NCBI GenBank assembly: GCA_023460085.1
Contig: JAEWRI010000014.1
Coordinates: 1-43,924 of the forward strand
Source of the DNA: Bacillota bacterium
GTDB taxonomy: Bacteria > Bacillota > Clostridia > Christensenellales > SZUA-584
Reading direction: 5' to 3'
DNA length: 43,924 bases
Shown here: positions 15,615 through 22,814 of the stretch, piece by piece
Layout of the letters: every line of letters starts with the position of its first letter
Position numbering within the stretch: the stretch's first letter is position 1
The notes under the pieces: generated by a model
Told to the model about the DNA's origin: nothing
Databases searched by the model: none
The model's input: the letters and a program-made list of their open reading frames with translations, nothing else
Program-made: the position numbers and the translations under genes

Positions 15615-16454
15615 ATGAGAAAGGTCAAAATCATCACGGACAGCACTGCCGATCTGCCAAAGAGCACGAGGGAGGAATACGGAATTGAAATGGTTCCGTT
15701 GCACATCATTCTTGGTGAGGAATCATTTCCGGACGACGGGAGCCAATCCAGCACAGAGTTGTTCACCTTCGCGGATAAGAACAACGCGCTCCCAAAAACC
15801 GCGGCGGTGAACGAATATCAGTTTACCGAGATATTCAGTAAGTGGCTTGACGCGGGCTATGATATCTTTTTTACGGGGATCAGCAGCAAGCTTTCCGCGA
15901 CGATGCAGAACGCGCTGACTGCGGCAGGAGCACTGGATAAGGAACGCATCGCGGTCGTGGACTCTCTCAGCTTGTCCACCGGAGTGGGGCTTCAGGTTTT
16001 GGAGGCGTGCGACCTCGCCGCCCAGGGAGCCGGTCTAGAGGAAATTGCCCGGCATGCGCTGGAAATCCGCGGCAAGGTGCAGGCGAGCTTCGTCGTTGAT
16101 ACGCTGAAATACCTGTACATGGGCGGCAGGTGTTCCCGGCTGGTATCCATCGTCGGTTCGCGGCTGCAGATAAAGCCGATGCTGGAGCTCATCAACGGAG
16201 AAATCATGCCGGGCGTCAAGTTCCGCGGCTCCCATCATGTACAGAAGTATTACCGGCACATTATGGCGGATTCGCAAGGTATCGACACAAAGCGCATTTT
16301 TGTGACACACTGCTTGTCGGAGCACGCCGAGGAAGTGATGCAGTGGATACAGCGTGACTATGGCTTCGAAACGGTGATGATCACCGATGCCTCGCCGACG
16401 ATTTCCGTGCACTGCGGGCCGGGAACCATCGGGATACTGTATATCCGGAAATGA
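15615..16454 (+). CDS. DegV family fatty-acid-binding protein
   Basis: Encodes 279 residues. It begins KIITDSTADLP, the DegV signature, and has the lipid-contacting segments around FFTGISSKLSAT and the SLSLSTGVG strand typical of the family. DegV proteins bind fatty acids, and FakB members present them to the kinase FakA for phosphorylation. No fakA is in the window, so a role as FakB cannot be asserted. The GIY-YIG gene overlaps its stop by four bases, suggesting co-translation. Full length for the family. Confidence 0.9.
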   Translation: MRKVKIITDSTADLPKSTREEYGIEMVPLHIILGEESFPDDGSQSSTELFTFADKNNALPKTAAVNEYQFTEIFSKWLDAGYDIFFTGISSKLSATMQNALTAAGALDKERIAVVDSLSLSTGVGLQVLEACDLAAQGAGLEEIARHALEIRGKVQASFVVDTLKYLYMGGRCSRLVSIVGSRLQIKPMLELINGEIMPGVKFRGSHHVQKYYRHIMADSQGIDTKRIFVTHCLSEHAEEVMQWIQRDYGFETVMITDASPTISVHCGPGTIGILYIRK

Positions 16455-16732
16455 AGGATTGCGTTTACATGCTGGAGTGCGCAGACGGCAGCCTGTACAC
16501 CGGCTGGACAAACGATATAGAAAAGCGTCTGCTTACGCACAGCGAGGGAAAAGGCGGACGCTATACGCGAAGCCGCCTGCCGGTAAGGCTGCGGTACGTT
16601 GAGCTCTGCGAAAGCCGATCGGAGGCCATGCGCAGGGAACAAGAAATCAAGCGACTGTGCCGCACGGATAAGCTGCGGCTGCTGGAGTGTGCGGGATCAT
16701 ACGATGCGGAGGAATGCAAAGCGGACGGCTGA
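16451..16732 (+). CDS. GIY-YIG nuclease domain protein (UPF0213, YazA/YhbQ-like)
   Basis: Encodes 93 residues, the usual size of this single-domain family. The first motif is VYMLECADGSLYTGWT (residues 5-20), the GIY...YIG pair in the form seen in UPF0213. It is followed by the conserved Arg (EKRLLTH) and the Glu-containing helix (REQEIK). Members are small structure-dependent DNA endonucleases or of unknown role. The start overlaps the degV stop, and its own stop codon lies in the loop of a terminator hairpin. Confidence 0.88.
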   Translation: MKDCVYMLECADGSLYTGWTNDIEKRLLTHSEGKGGRYTRSRLPVRLRYVELCESRSEAMRREQEIKRLCRTDKLRLLECAGSYDAEECKADG

Positions 16733-16745
16733 GCCGTCCGCTTTC
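16721..16745 (+). terminator. Hairpin terminator overlapping the GIY-YIG stop codon
   Basis: GCGGACGGC and GCCGTCCGC form a perfect 9-bp stem around a TGA loop, which is the stop codon itself. Only a short TTT follows, so termination may be partial. It also separates this gene from the converging zinc-ribbon gene. Confidence 0.65.
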
Positions 16746-16775
16746 GTGTATGCCGTGGAATAGTATGCCGTTTCG

Positions 16776-17876
16776 TTACTTCTTGTACAGCAGAAGGAAG
16801 TACAGCGCGGCGAGAACGATCAGGGCTGTCATGATCAATATGAATATTTTGAGTGCGCTGAGCGGAGCGTCTCCCGTGATTTCGCCCGTCTGCGCGTTGA
16901 TATAGCAGCGGTACGTTTTATTGTGATAGCGGTAGGAACCCATCCAGACGGGCAGCAGCATCAGCCGGTACTTTATACCGCTGTACTCCGGACAAATATG
17001 CAGCGCGCCCAGCGCGTCGCTGCCGCGTTTGATGATGCCCTTCACGTCGCCGCGGATTACGCCGGACATGTATGCTTTGGCGCGTTTCCACGCCGCGCCC
17101 GGCCCCTCGCCGTAGCGCTGGGCGAAGTGTCCGCCAAGCAGCCGCGGGTTGAATTTTTCGAGCTCGTTCAGCTTAAACGGCTCCAGCTTACGGACGGTAT
17201 CCTCGCTTATCTCTCTGGAGTCGCTGTAGATGATGCCCCCAAATGCCTTCTCATAAGCGCCGGAGACGAAGCGCCAGCGTAGCTTTTTGACCGACTTTGG
17301 CTGTGCCGCTGTCTGGCCGTTTTCAGTATGCGTATCCTGCTCGGTCTCCCGATAATAGTCGCCCGCCTGACCGGAATACGCGGTCTTTGTCTTCGCGTCG
17401 AAGGACCAGTAGGGAATGTATACACCCGAAAGCAGGCCTGCTTCATATTCTTTTTTCATGGAAAAGGGGGCTAGCCTGCGGCGCTGTACCCACTGTGTAA
17501 AACGGGAACCCGCCGCGTTGGCGTCCAGCTTGAACGGGATGGCGGAATCCGGGCGTAAGCCCGGCGCCTCATCGGTATCTGCAAGCTGCGAGGAGGAACA
17601 GAGCGGGCAGGAAAGCAGCGCCGCATCTGCGGCAACGATGAACCGGGCATCGCAGCCCGCACACCGCACGACCTTTGTCGGGAATCCCCAGTCCTGCCGG
17701 TCTGCGTCGGCTTCGATTGCCGCGAAATCAATATCCTCTTTGTCGCCTTCCTCACATACGGCTTCTTCCGCGCCGCAATGTCCGCATTTGGCTTTGGCGG
17801 ACGGCTCGTCGTAGGCCATTTCCCATCCGCAGGACGGGCAGATGAAGCCGCTTGTTTCCGTTACCTGTTTGCTCAT
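16776..17876 (-). CDS. Zinc-ribbon membrane protein (TFIIB-type zinc ribbon family)
   Basis: Encodes 366 residues. Two zinc-ribbon pairs lie at the N-terminus: Cys13/16 with Cys31/34, and Cys72/75 with Cys90/93. A middle domain of about 220 residues has no motif I recognise, but contains YIPYWSFDAKT, typical of bacterial proteins annotated as TFIIB-type zinc-ribbon proteins. One transmembrane helix at about 343-362 ends in LLLYKK, predicting a tail-anchored cytoplasmic protein. Homologues are common in Clostridia with no settled function. The gene stands alone. The 169 bases between it and the HutP gene hold only promoters. Confidence 0.75.
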   Translation of the reverse strand: MSKQVTETSGFICPSCGWEMAYDEPSAKAKCGHCGAEEAVCEEGDKEDIDFAAIEADADRQDWGFPTKVVRCAGCDARFIVAADAALLSCPLCSSSQLADTDEAPGLRPDSAIPFKLDANAAGSRFTQWVQRRRLAPFSMKKEYEAGLLSGVYIPYWSFDAKTKTAYSGQAGDYYRETEQDTHTENGQTAAQPKSVKKLRWRFVSGAYEKAFGGIIYSDSREISEDTVRKLEPFKLNELEKFNPRLLGGHFAQRYGEGPGAAWKRAKAYMSGVIRGDVKGIIKRGSDALGALHICPEYSGIKYRLMLLPVWMGSYRYHNKTYRCYINAQTGEITGDAPLSALKIFILIMTALIVLAALYFLLLYKK

Positions 17877-17984
17877 ATGCGTACCCCTTCAGTGTATAGT
17901 GTCATTATAGATATCATAACCCATAACATGCGCGATATAAAGGAAAACTTTGGCCCGTTGCCGCGAGAAAATTCGCATTTTCGG

Positions 17985-18013
17985 TTGTGGATTGACAAAA
18001 CATTATATATAAT
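17985..18013 (+). promoter_or_regulatory. Promoter for the hutP-cmk-plsC-ispH/rpsA operon
   Basis: TATAAT at 18008-18013 has TTGTGG at 17985-17990 with a 17-base spacer. A perfect TTGACA at 17992-17997 is only 10 bases from that -10 and therefore mis-spaced; no good -10 lies 17 bases after it. Confidence 0.55.
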
Positions 18014-18045
18014 GATGTTTTAGAGGAATAACGGAGGATAAATGC

Positions 18046-18456
18046 ATGGCGCCGGGGAGCAAGGACGTAGCCAAGGCGGCAATCAGGCTTGCGCTGACGT
18101 CCAGCCGTGAGGACGAAAAAACGCTGAAACAGCGGTATGCCGACAAAAATATACAAGTAGCCGCTGTAGACTTCGGCGGTGAGTTTTTGGCATCGGTGAT
18201 GCGCATCGTGGAATGCTGCGTAGTAGCGGCAAAGCGTGAAAATATCATCGGGGAAACGCATCATGAGGAGGGCGCCGTAGCCGGTGCGGCGCGGGAAGCC
18301 ATTTCGCAGATTACCGCCAAAGCCATCGGCCTCAATGTGGGCGGCAAGATTGGCATTGCGCGGTTTGACGAACATATCGCGGTGGGCATATTCTTTGGCA
18401 TCGGCCTTCTGCATTTGAATGAGGTCGCCATCGGCCTTGGGCACAGGGTGATATAA
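18046..18456 (+). CDS. HutP family protein
   Basis: Encodes 136 residues. The sequence matches the HutP family along its length, including the conserved GLNVGGKIGIARF segment and the C-terminal HLNEVAIGLGHR. In Bacillus, HutP binds hut mRNA with histidine and magnesium to antiterminate transcription. Here no histidine-utilisation gene is nearby. Instead the stop overlaps the cmk start by one base (TAATG), the arrangement I know from other Clostridia where this family member heads the cmk operon. The ATG at 18046 follows CGGAGGA. It may be an RNA-binding regulator of its own operon, but the ligand and target are not known. Confidence 0.85.
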   Translation: MAPGSKDVAKAAIRLALTSSREDEKTLKQRYADKNIQVAAVDFGGEFLASVMRIVECCVVAAKRENIIGETHHEEGAVAGAAREAISQITAKAIGLNVGGKIGIARFDEHIAVGIFFGIGLLHLNEVAIGLGHRVI

Positions 18457-19115
18457 TGATTAATATTGCAATTGACGGCCCTTCCGGAGCGGGAAAGAGC
18501 ACGCTGGCGCGCGCGGTGGCGAAGGCGCTGGGCATCCATTACCTCGATACCGGTTCGATGTATCGCGCGGTAGCTTACGCGGCCCTGCGGGAGGGCGTGG
18601 ATATCGGTGATGCGGACGAGGTGCTCTTACTGACGAAGCGCGTGGATCTGCGCACCGAATACGTGGACGGCGAACAGGTGAACCTGCTGGACGGAGAAGA
18701 TGTGATGCCGTATCTGCGCCGACCGGAAATATCCAAGGCGGCATCCGATATCTCCGCATACCCGTGCGTGCGTGAAAAGCTCGTTGCGATGCAGCGGGAG
18801 GTTGCGCGCAATTATGATGTCGTGCTGGATGGCAGAGACATCGGCACCTACGTACTGCCAGATACAAAATATAAGTTTTTTCTGACTGCCGACTCGGGGG
18901 AGCGTGCCCGCCGCAGGCATGAGGAACTCATGACGCAGGGGTACGACAAACCTTACGCGCAGGTGCTTTCAGAAATCGAGCAGCGTGACAGGAACGATTC
19001 CACGCGCAGTCTCGCGCCGCTGAGACAGGCGGACGACGCAATTCTAATAGATACAACCCGCATGAATATTGATGAAGTGCTGGCGGTGATGCTGGCCCGC
19101 ATCGGACTGGAGTAA
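18456..19115 (+). CDS. cmk: Cytidylate kinase
   Basis: Encodes 219 residues. The P-loop GPSGAGKST is at 8-16. DTGSMYRAVAY and GRDIGTYVLP, the CMP-binding segments of the bacterial enzyme, follow in place. It phosphorylates CMP and dCMP for nucleic-acid and lipid precursor supply. The start overlaps the HutP-family stop, and plsC begins three bases after the stop. The cmk-plsC-ispH-rpsA order is conserved in Clostridia. Confidence 0.96.
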   Translation: MINIAIDGPSGAGKSTLARAVAKALGIHYLDTGSMYRAVAYAALREGVDIGDADEVLLLTKRVDLRTEYVDGEQVNLLDGEDVMPYLRRPEISKAASDISAYPCVREKLVAMQREVARNYDVVLDGRDIGTYVLPDTKYKFFLTADSGERARRRHEELMTQGYDKPYAQVLSEIEQRDRNDSTRSLAPLRQADDAILIDTTRMNIDEVLAVMLARIGLE

Positions 19116-19117
19116 TT

Positions 19118-19705
19118 ATGCTCTATCAGTTATTAAGGCTGATCGGTATCCCCGTCATCTATCTGCTCTTTTTCCCGAAGGTAGTCGGGCGGAAAAATAC
19201 GCATGTTAAGGGCAAAGGCATTGTGATATCCAATCACTTGAGCATGTGGGATCCGCTGATAATCTCGGTGGTGTTCCACCGTCAGATTTTCTGGATGGGT
19301 AAAGTGGAACTGTTCAAGAACTGGATTGCGCGCGCGTTCTTTCACATTGTCAAGGCGTTTCCGGTGCGCCGCGGCGAGGGTGACCTCGCGGCAATACGGC
19401 ATGCCTTCCGTCTGCTGCGGGATGGCAAGCTGTTCGGAATTTTTCCCGAAGGCACGCGCGTAAAAGGCGGCGGTCTGCGCAAGTTTGAGCCGGGCACCTC
19501 GATGATCGCGCTGAAAAGCGGCGCGCCAATCATACCGCTTTACATTAAAGGCGCGTATAAGCCTTTCCGCAGAATGAAGCTCATCGTCGGCGAACCCATA
19601 CAGCTTGCGGATTATGTGGGGACGAAAACGGATCCACAGGCCGTAGAAGCCGCAACCGCCTTCTTGAATCAGAAGGTGGAAGATTTGAGAAATACAAAGA
19701 TATGA
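19118..19705 (+). CDS. plsC: 1-acyl-sn-glycerol-3-phosphate acyltransferase
   Basis: Encodes 195 residues. One N-terminal membrane segment precedes the acyltransferase motifs NHLSMWDP (H-x4-D) and FPEGTR. PlsC adds the second acyl chain to lysophosphatidate, giving phosphatidate for membrane lipids. It is short but within family range. Its stop overlaps the ATG of the ispH-rpsA fusion (ATGA). Confidence 0.92.
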   Translation: MLYQLLRLIGIPVIYLLFFPKVVGRKNTHVKGKGIVISNHLSMWDPLIISVVFHRQIFWMGKVELFKNWIARAFFHIVKAFPVRRGEGDLAAIRHAFRLLRDGKLFGIFPEGTRVKGGGLRKFEPGTSMIALKSGAPIIPLYIKGAYKPFRRMKLIVGEPIQLADYVGTKTDPQAVEAATAFLNQKVEDLRNTKI

Positions 19706-21915
19706 TACTGCTGGCAAAACACGCAGGATTCTGCTTTGGCGTAAAACGGGCCGTGGAGGCTGTGGAAAACAATCTGGATAAGCGCATCGTTACACTGGGG
19801 CCGCTGATTCACAACCGTGATGTAGTGGCAGGGCTGGAAGCCCGCGGCGCGCGATGTGTAAACAGTCTTGAAGAGGTGCATCCGGATGAGACCGTGGTAA
19901 TCCGTTCGCACGGTGCGCCGCCTGAAGTGTATGATGAGATGAAGGCAAGAGGGATAGCGTCTATTGACGCAACATGTCCCTTTGTCATGCGTATACACAG
20001 GCGCGTGCAGGCAGCGCGGGAAGAAGGAATTCCCGTTGTCATTGTCGGCGAAGCGGGGCACCCGGAAGTGGATGCAGTGCTGGGCTGGGCAGGAAAAAAC
20101 GCGTATGCGGTATACAGTGACGATCAGATCGAGGCGCTTCCGCATATGGACAAAGCGGTGGTTGCAGCGCAGACCACGATAACACGGGAAAAATGGGACG
20201 GCGTGCTCTCCGCGCTTCAGACAAGGATAAAGGAAGTGGAGCCGTTCATGAGCATATGCTCCGCTACTTCCGAAAGGCAGCAGGAAGCGGAAGAAATTGC
20301 GAAAAAAGCGGATACAGTTATCGTTGTGGGAGGGAAGTCTAGCTCCAATACACGAAAACTTTACGAATTATGCCGTAAATATTGCAGAAATGTCTATCAT
20401 ATTGAGCACAAAGATGAACTCTCTATTGAAAAAATGTGTTTTGGTGGTATAATAGGCATTGTCGCCGGTGCGTCAACACCGGATACGATGATTAGGGAGG
20501 TTTTTGACCGCATGATTGAGAACGAGAAGGTGCTCGGCGCCGAAGGCGAAATGATTGCTGAAGGTACCAGCACTGTCAGCGAGGCGGCAGAGTCTGCCGA
20601 AGCTGAGGCACCCATCGCTGAGGGCGTAACGGCAGTGATGCCCGAGCCGTCCGAATTTCCGCAGGTTACTGAAGAAGTAAAAGACGAAACGGTGGAGGAG
20701 CCTGCTGCGGCGTCTGAAACCAAACCCAGCACACCCCCAACCGAGCACGAAGAATTTTTGGAAAGCCTTGATAAGGTCGTTCGGCTCAAAAAGGGTCAGT
20801 TAATCACGGGCAGCGTCGTCCAGGTGACGGACGAGGATGTTTCCGTGAATATTGGCTCCAAGTCGGACGCCATTATCCATAAAAACGAGATCTCGATGAA
20901 TGATGTCAACCCGCGCGATCTGTTTAAGGTCGGGGATGAGATCGAAGCTGAGGTCATCAGCCTCAACGACGGCGAAGGCAACATCCTTCTTTCCCGCAAG
21001 CGTGTTGAGCGTAAGCTCAATTGGACCAAAATGCAGGAGAACGTCGGAACCGAGAAGCTCTACAAATGCACGATTCGCAAAGCGGTAAAAGGCGGCGTAA
21101 CTACGAAGATAGAGGGTTACAGCGCGTTCATTCCGGCTTCGCATCTTTCACTCAAGTATGTCGAAGATTTAAAGCAGTTCGAGGGCAAGGAGATCGAAGT
21201 CACGCTCATAGATGCCGACAAGCGTCAGGAGCGCCTCGTCGCCTCGCACAAATCGGTGCTGCTGCGTGAGAAGCAGGAGCAGGAGCAGGAAGTCTGGAAT
21301 CATTTTGTCAAAGGCAGCCATGTCACAGGTGTTGTGAAGCGCCTCACCGATTTTGGCGCGTTTGTCGATGTGGGCGGCGTAGACGGTCTGCTGCATATCA
21401 GCGATCTCTCGTGGTCCCGCGTAAAGCATCCGTCGGATGTTGTCAGTGAAGGTCAGGAGCTGGAGCTTCTGATACTGAACGTGGATCCTGCTAAGAAGAA
21501 AATTGCACTGGGGTACAAGCAGCTTCAGCCTAAGCCGTGGGAGACGGTATCGCAGAAGTATCAGGCAGGGGATATTGTGAAGGGCAAAGTGGTACGCATC
21601 GTGCCGTTTGGTGCTTTCGTGCAGATTGAGCCCACGGTAGATGGATTGATCCACATCTCTCAGATTGCTGCACACCGCCTTGAAAAGGTGGAGGACGCAT
21701 TGCGCCTGGGTGATATCGTGGAGGCCAAGGTGCTTGAGGTTAACGCCGAAAAGCACAAGATCAGCTTGTCGCGCAAGGCGCTGCTGGCCGTCGAGGAGAA
21801 GCCTGTAGAGCAGAAGGTGATGACTACCAATGAGGAGGATTTCAGGTATGAGCTTCCTCCGATACAGGAGTCCACGATTTCGCTCGCAGATTTCTTCCCA
21901 AAAAAAGATGAATAA
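19702..21915 (+). CDS. ispH-rpsA: IspH (HMBPP reductase) fused to ribosomal protein S1
   Basis: Encodes 737 residues. Residues 1 to about 283 are 4-hydroxy-3-methylbut-2-enyl diphosphate reductase, the last step of the MEP isoprenoid pathway. The three cluster cysteines are Cys11 (HAGFCFGVK), Cys92 (DATCPFV) and Cys186 (SICSAT). An acidic Glu/Ala/Pro-rich linker (about 284-360) follows. Four S1 RNA-binding repeats start near 363, 450, 537 and 623, the third and fourth with GAFVDVGGVDGLLHIS and GAFVQIEPTVDGLIHIS. This fusion is known in many Clostridia. S1 repeats help mRNA binding on the ribosome; why they are joined to IspH is unexplained. A promoter and ribosome site inside the ispH part could give S1 alone from Met271. 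Confidence 0.95.
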   Translation: MILLAKHAGFCFGVKRAVEAVENNLDKRIVTLGPLIHNRDVVAGLEARGARCVNSLEEVHPDETVVIRSHGAPPEVYDEMKARGIASIDATCPFVMRIHRRVQAAREEGIPVVIVGEAGHPEVDAVLGWAGKNAYAVYSDDQIEALPHMDKAVVAAQTTITREKWDGVLSALQTRIKEVEPFMSICSATSERQQEAEEIAKKADTVIVVGGKSSSNTRKLYELCRKYCRNVYHIEHKDELSIEKMCFGGIIGIVAGASTPDTMIREVFDRMIENEKVLGAEGEMIAEGTSTVSEAAESAEAEAPIAEGVTAVMPEPSEFPQVTEEVKDETVEEPAAASETKPSTPPTEHEEFLESLDKVVRLKKGQLITGSVVQVTDEDVSVNIGSKSDAIIHKNEISMNDVNPRDLFKVGDEIEAEVISLNDGEGNILLSRKRVERKLNWTKMQENVGTEKLYKCTIRKAVKGGVTTKIEGYSAFIPASHLSLKYVEDLKQFEGKEIEVTLIDADKRQERLVASHKSVLLREKQEQEQEVWNHFVKGSHVTGVVKRLTDFGAFVDVGGVDGLLHISDLSWSRVKHPSDVVSEGQELELLILNVDPAKKKIALGYKQLQPKPWETVSQKYQAGDIVKGKVVRIVPFGAFVQIEPTVDGLIHISQIAAHRLEKVEDALRLGDIVEAKVLEVNAEKHKISLSRKALLAVEEKPVEQKVMTTNEEDFRYELPPIQESTISLADFFPKKDE
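20426..20514 (+). promoter_or_regulatory. Internal promoter and ribosome site within the ispH-rpsA fusion
   Basis: TTGAAA at 20426-20431 and TATAAT at 20448-20453 (with TGG just before it, an extended -10) are 16 bases apart. GGGAGG at 20495-20500 then lies 11 bases before an in-frame ATG at 20512, codon 271. This is a full expression unit just upstream of the linker and S1 repeats. Confidence 0.5.
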
Positions 21916-21980
21916 TAGTTGTTGTTTTGGCAATAACTATTAAAGACCTCACAAAATATATTAAGACCCCCTTTACATTG

Positions 21981-22011
21981 GTCGTGATGCAAGTCGCGAC
22001 TCTCTTTTTTT
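21981..22011 (+). terminator. Terminator after the ispH-rpsA operon
   Basis: GTCGTGA and TCGCGAC pair over 7 bp (one G-T wobble) around a 6-base loop and are followed by TCTCTTTTTTT. A weaker AT-rich hairpin (AATAGTT with AACTATT) lies at 21914-21942. Confidence 0.7.
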
Positions 22012-22058
22012 GCTTTCATATGGAAGGATATGTAATTCATGCGGCGAAGAACGGGATA

Positions 22059-22067
22059 TGATATAAT
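22059..22067 (+). promoter_or_regulatory. Extended -10 promoter for the MBL-fold gene
   Basis: TGATATAAT is present 28 bases before the TTG start. No convincing -35. Confidence 0.4.
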
Positions 22068-22095
22068 TAGATAATAAAGCGATGCGGAGGATGCC

Positions 22096-22737
22096 TTGAA
22101 AGTACAGCAGATTAAACGACGCTCTTTTGTCTGGACGTTTGCTAACAGTCCTGATTGGAATCTGAACGTTCAATTAATACGGGGGGAAAGGTTTGATTAC
22201 GTTATAGATACCGGTCTTGGCTCTGAAAGCATGAGACCCGTAAAAGAAAAGCTGACATCGGGAAAGCCGATCATTATTATTAATACCCATTTTCACTGGG
22301 ATCACATCTGGGGCAACGCGGCGCTGGATGCCGCCATGATTGTGTCGCACCAACTGTGCAGGAAGCGGATGGAAACGCGATGGGACGAAATGATCCGAAA
22401 GAACGGAAGTTATATTGACGGAGATGCGGTGAAACGGTTGCCGGATATCGTATTTGATGAGGGGTTATATTTTCCGGACGATGGCATTCGGGTGTTTTAC
22501 TCGCCGGGACATACGGAAGACGGAATCGGTGTTCTGGATGAATATGATGGGGTGTTGAATGTCGGCGATAATATCGGAGACGACCGGGAACATATCATGC
22601 CGGACCTGGAATGCGACAAAACCGTTTATGACGCATCGCTGCGTCATTATATCAAAACAGGTGCGGATACCGTGGTGTCGGGCCATAACGACGTAATGAA
22701 CGCGTCGGTTTTTGAAGAGATTCGCAAGCGGCTGTAA
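22096..22737 (+). CDS. MBL-fold metallo-hydrolase
   Basis: Encodes 213 residues from a TTG at 22096 with a GCGGAGG site. The metal-binding HxHxDH motif is in NTHFHWDHIWGN, later His residues occur in SPGHTEDG and in VVSGHND, and an Asp lies in VGDNIGDD, giving the usual two-metal site. The fold covers glyoxalase II, lactonases, phosphodiesterases and others. Nothing in sequence or context picks one. It is a single-gene unit between a terminator and the polA promoter. Confidence 0.88.
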   Translation: MKVQQIKRRSFVWTFANSPDWNLNVQLIRGERFDYVIDTGLGSESMRPVKEKLTSGKPIIIINTHFHWDHIWGNAALDAAMIVSHQLCRKRMETRWDEMIRKNGSYIDGDAVKRLPDIVFDEGLYFPDDGIRVFYSPGHTEDGIGVLDEYDGVLNVGDNIGDDREHIMPDLECDKTVYDASLRHYIKTGADTVVSGHNDVMNASVFEEIRKRL

Positions 22738-22753
22738 TCGTTGCGGCAGGATT

Positions 22754-22788
22754 ATGCAATTGCATATGCTGCCGTGTTCCTCTATAAT
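22754..22788 (+). promoter_or_regulatory. polA promoter with overlapping palindrome
   Basis: TTGCAT at 22760-22765 and TATAAT at 22783-22788 are 17 bases apart. The -35 is the right half of a perfect 12-bp palindrome ATGCAATTGCAT (22754-22765). That palindrome is itself nested between CGGCAG (22744-22749) and CTGCCG (22769-22774), so the region can form a long hairpin. It may be an operator, or the terminator of the preceding gene, although no T-run follows. Confidence 0.6.
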
Positions 22789-22814
22789 GAAACCAAACGG
22801 ATTTGGGAGATGCC

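Noticed and set aside
15461..15615. Heat-shock operator upstream of lon
   Set aside because: I looked for CIRCE-type and CtsR-type repeats between lon and degV and saw neither.
17992..18013. TTGACA with TATAAT as the hutP promoter
   Set aside because: The spacer is only 10 bases, far from the usual 16-18; TTGTGG at 17985 fits better.
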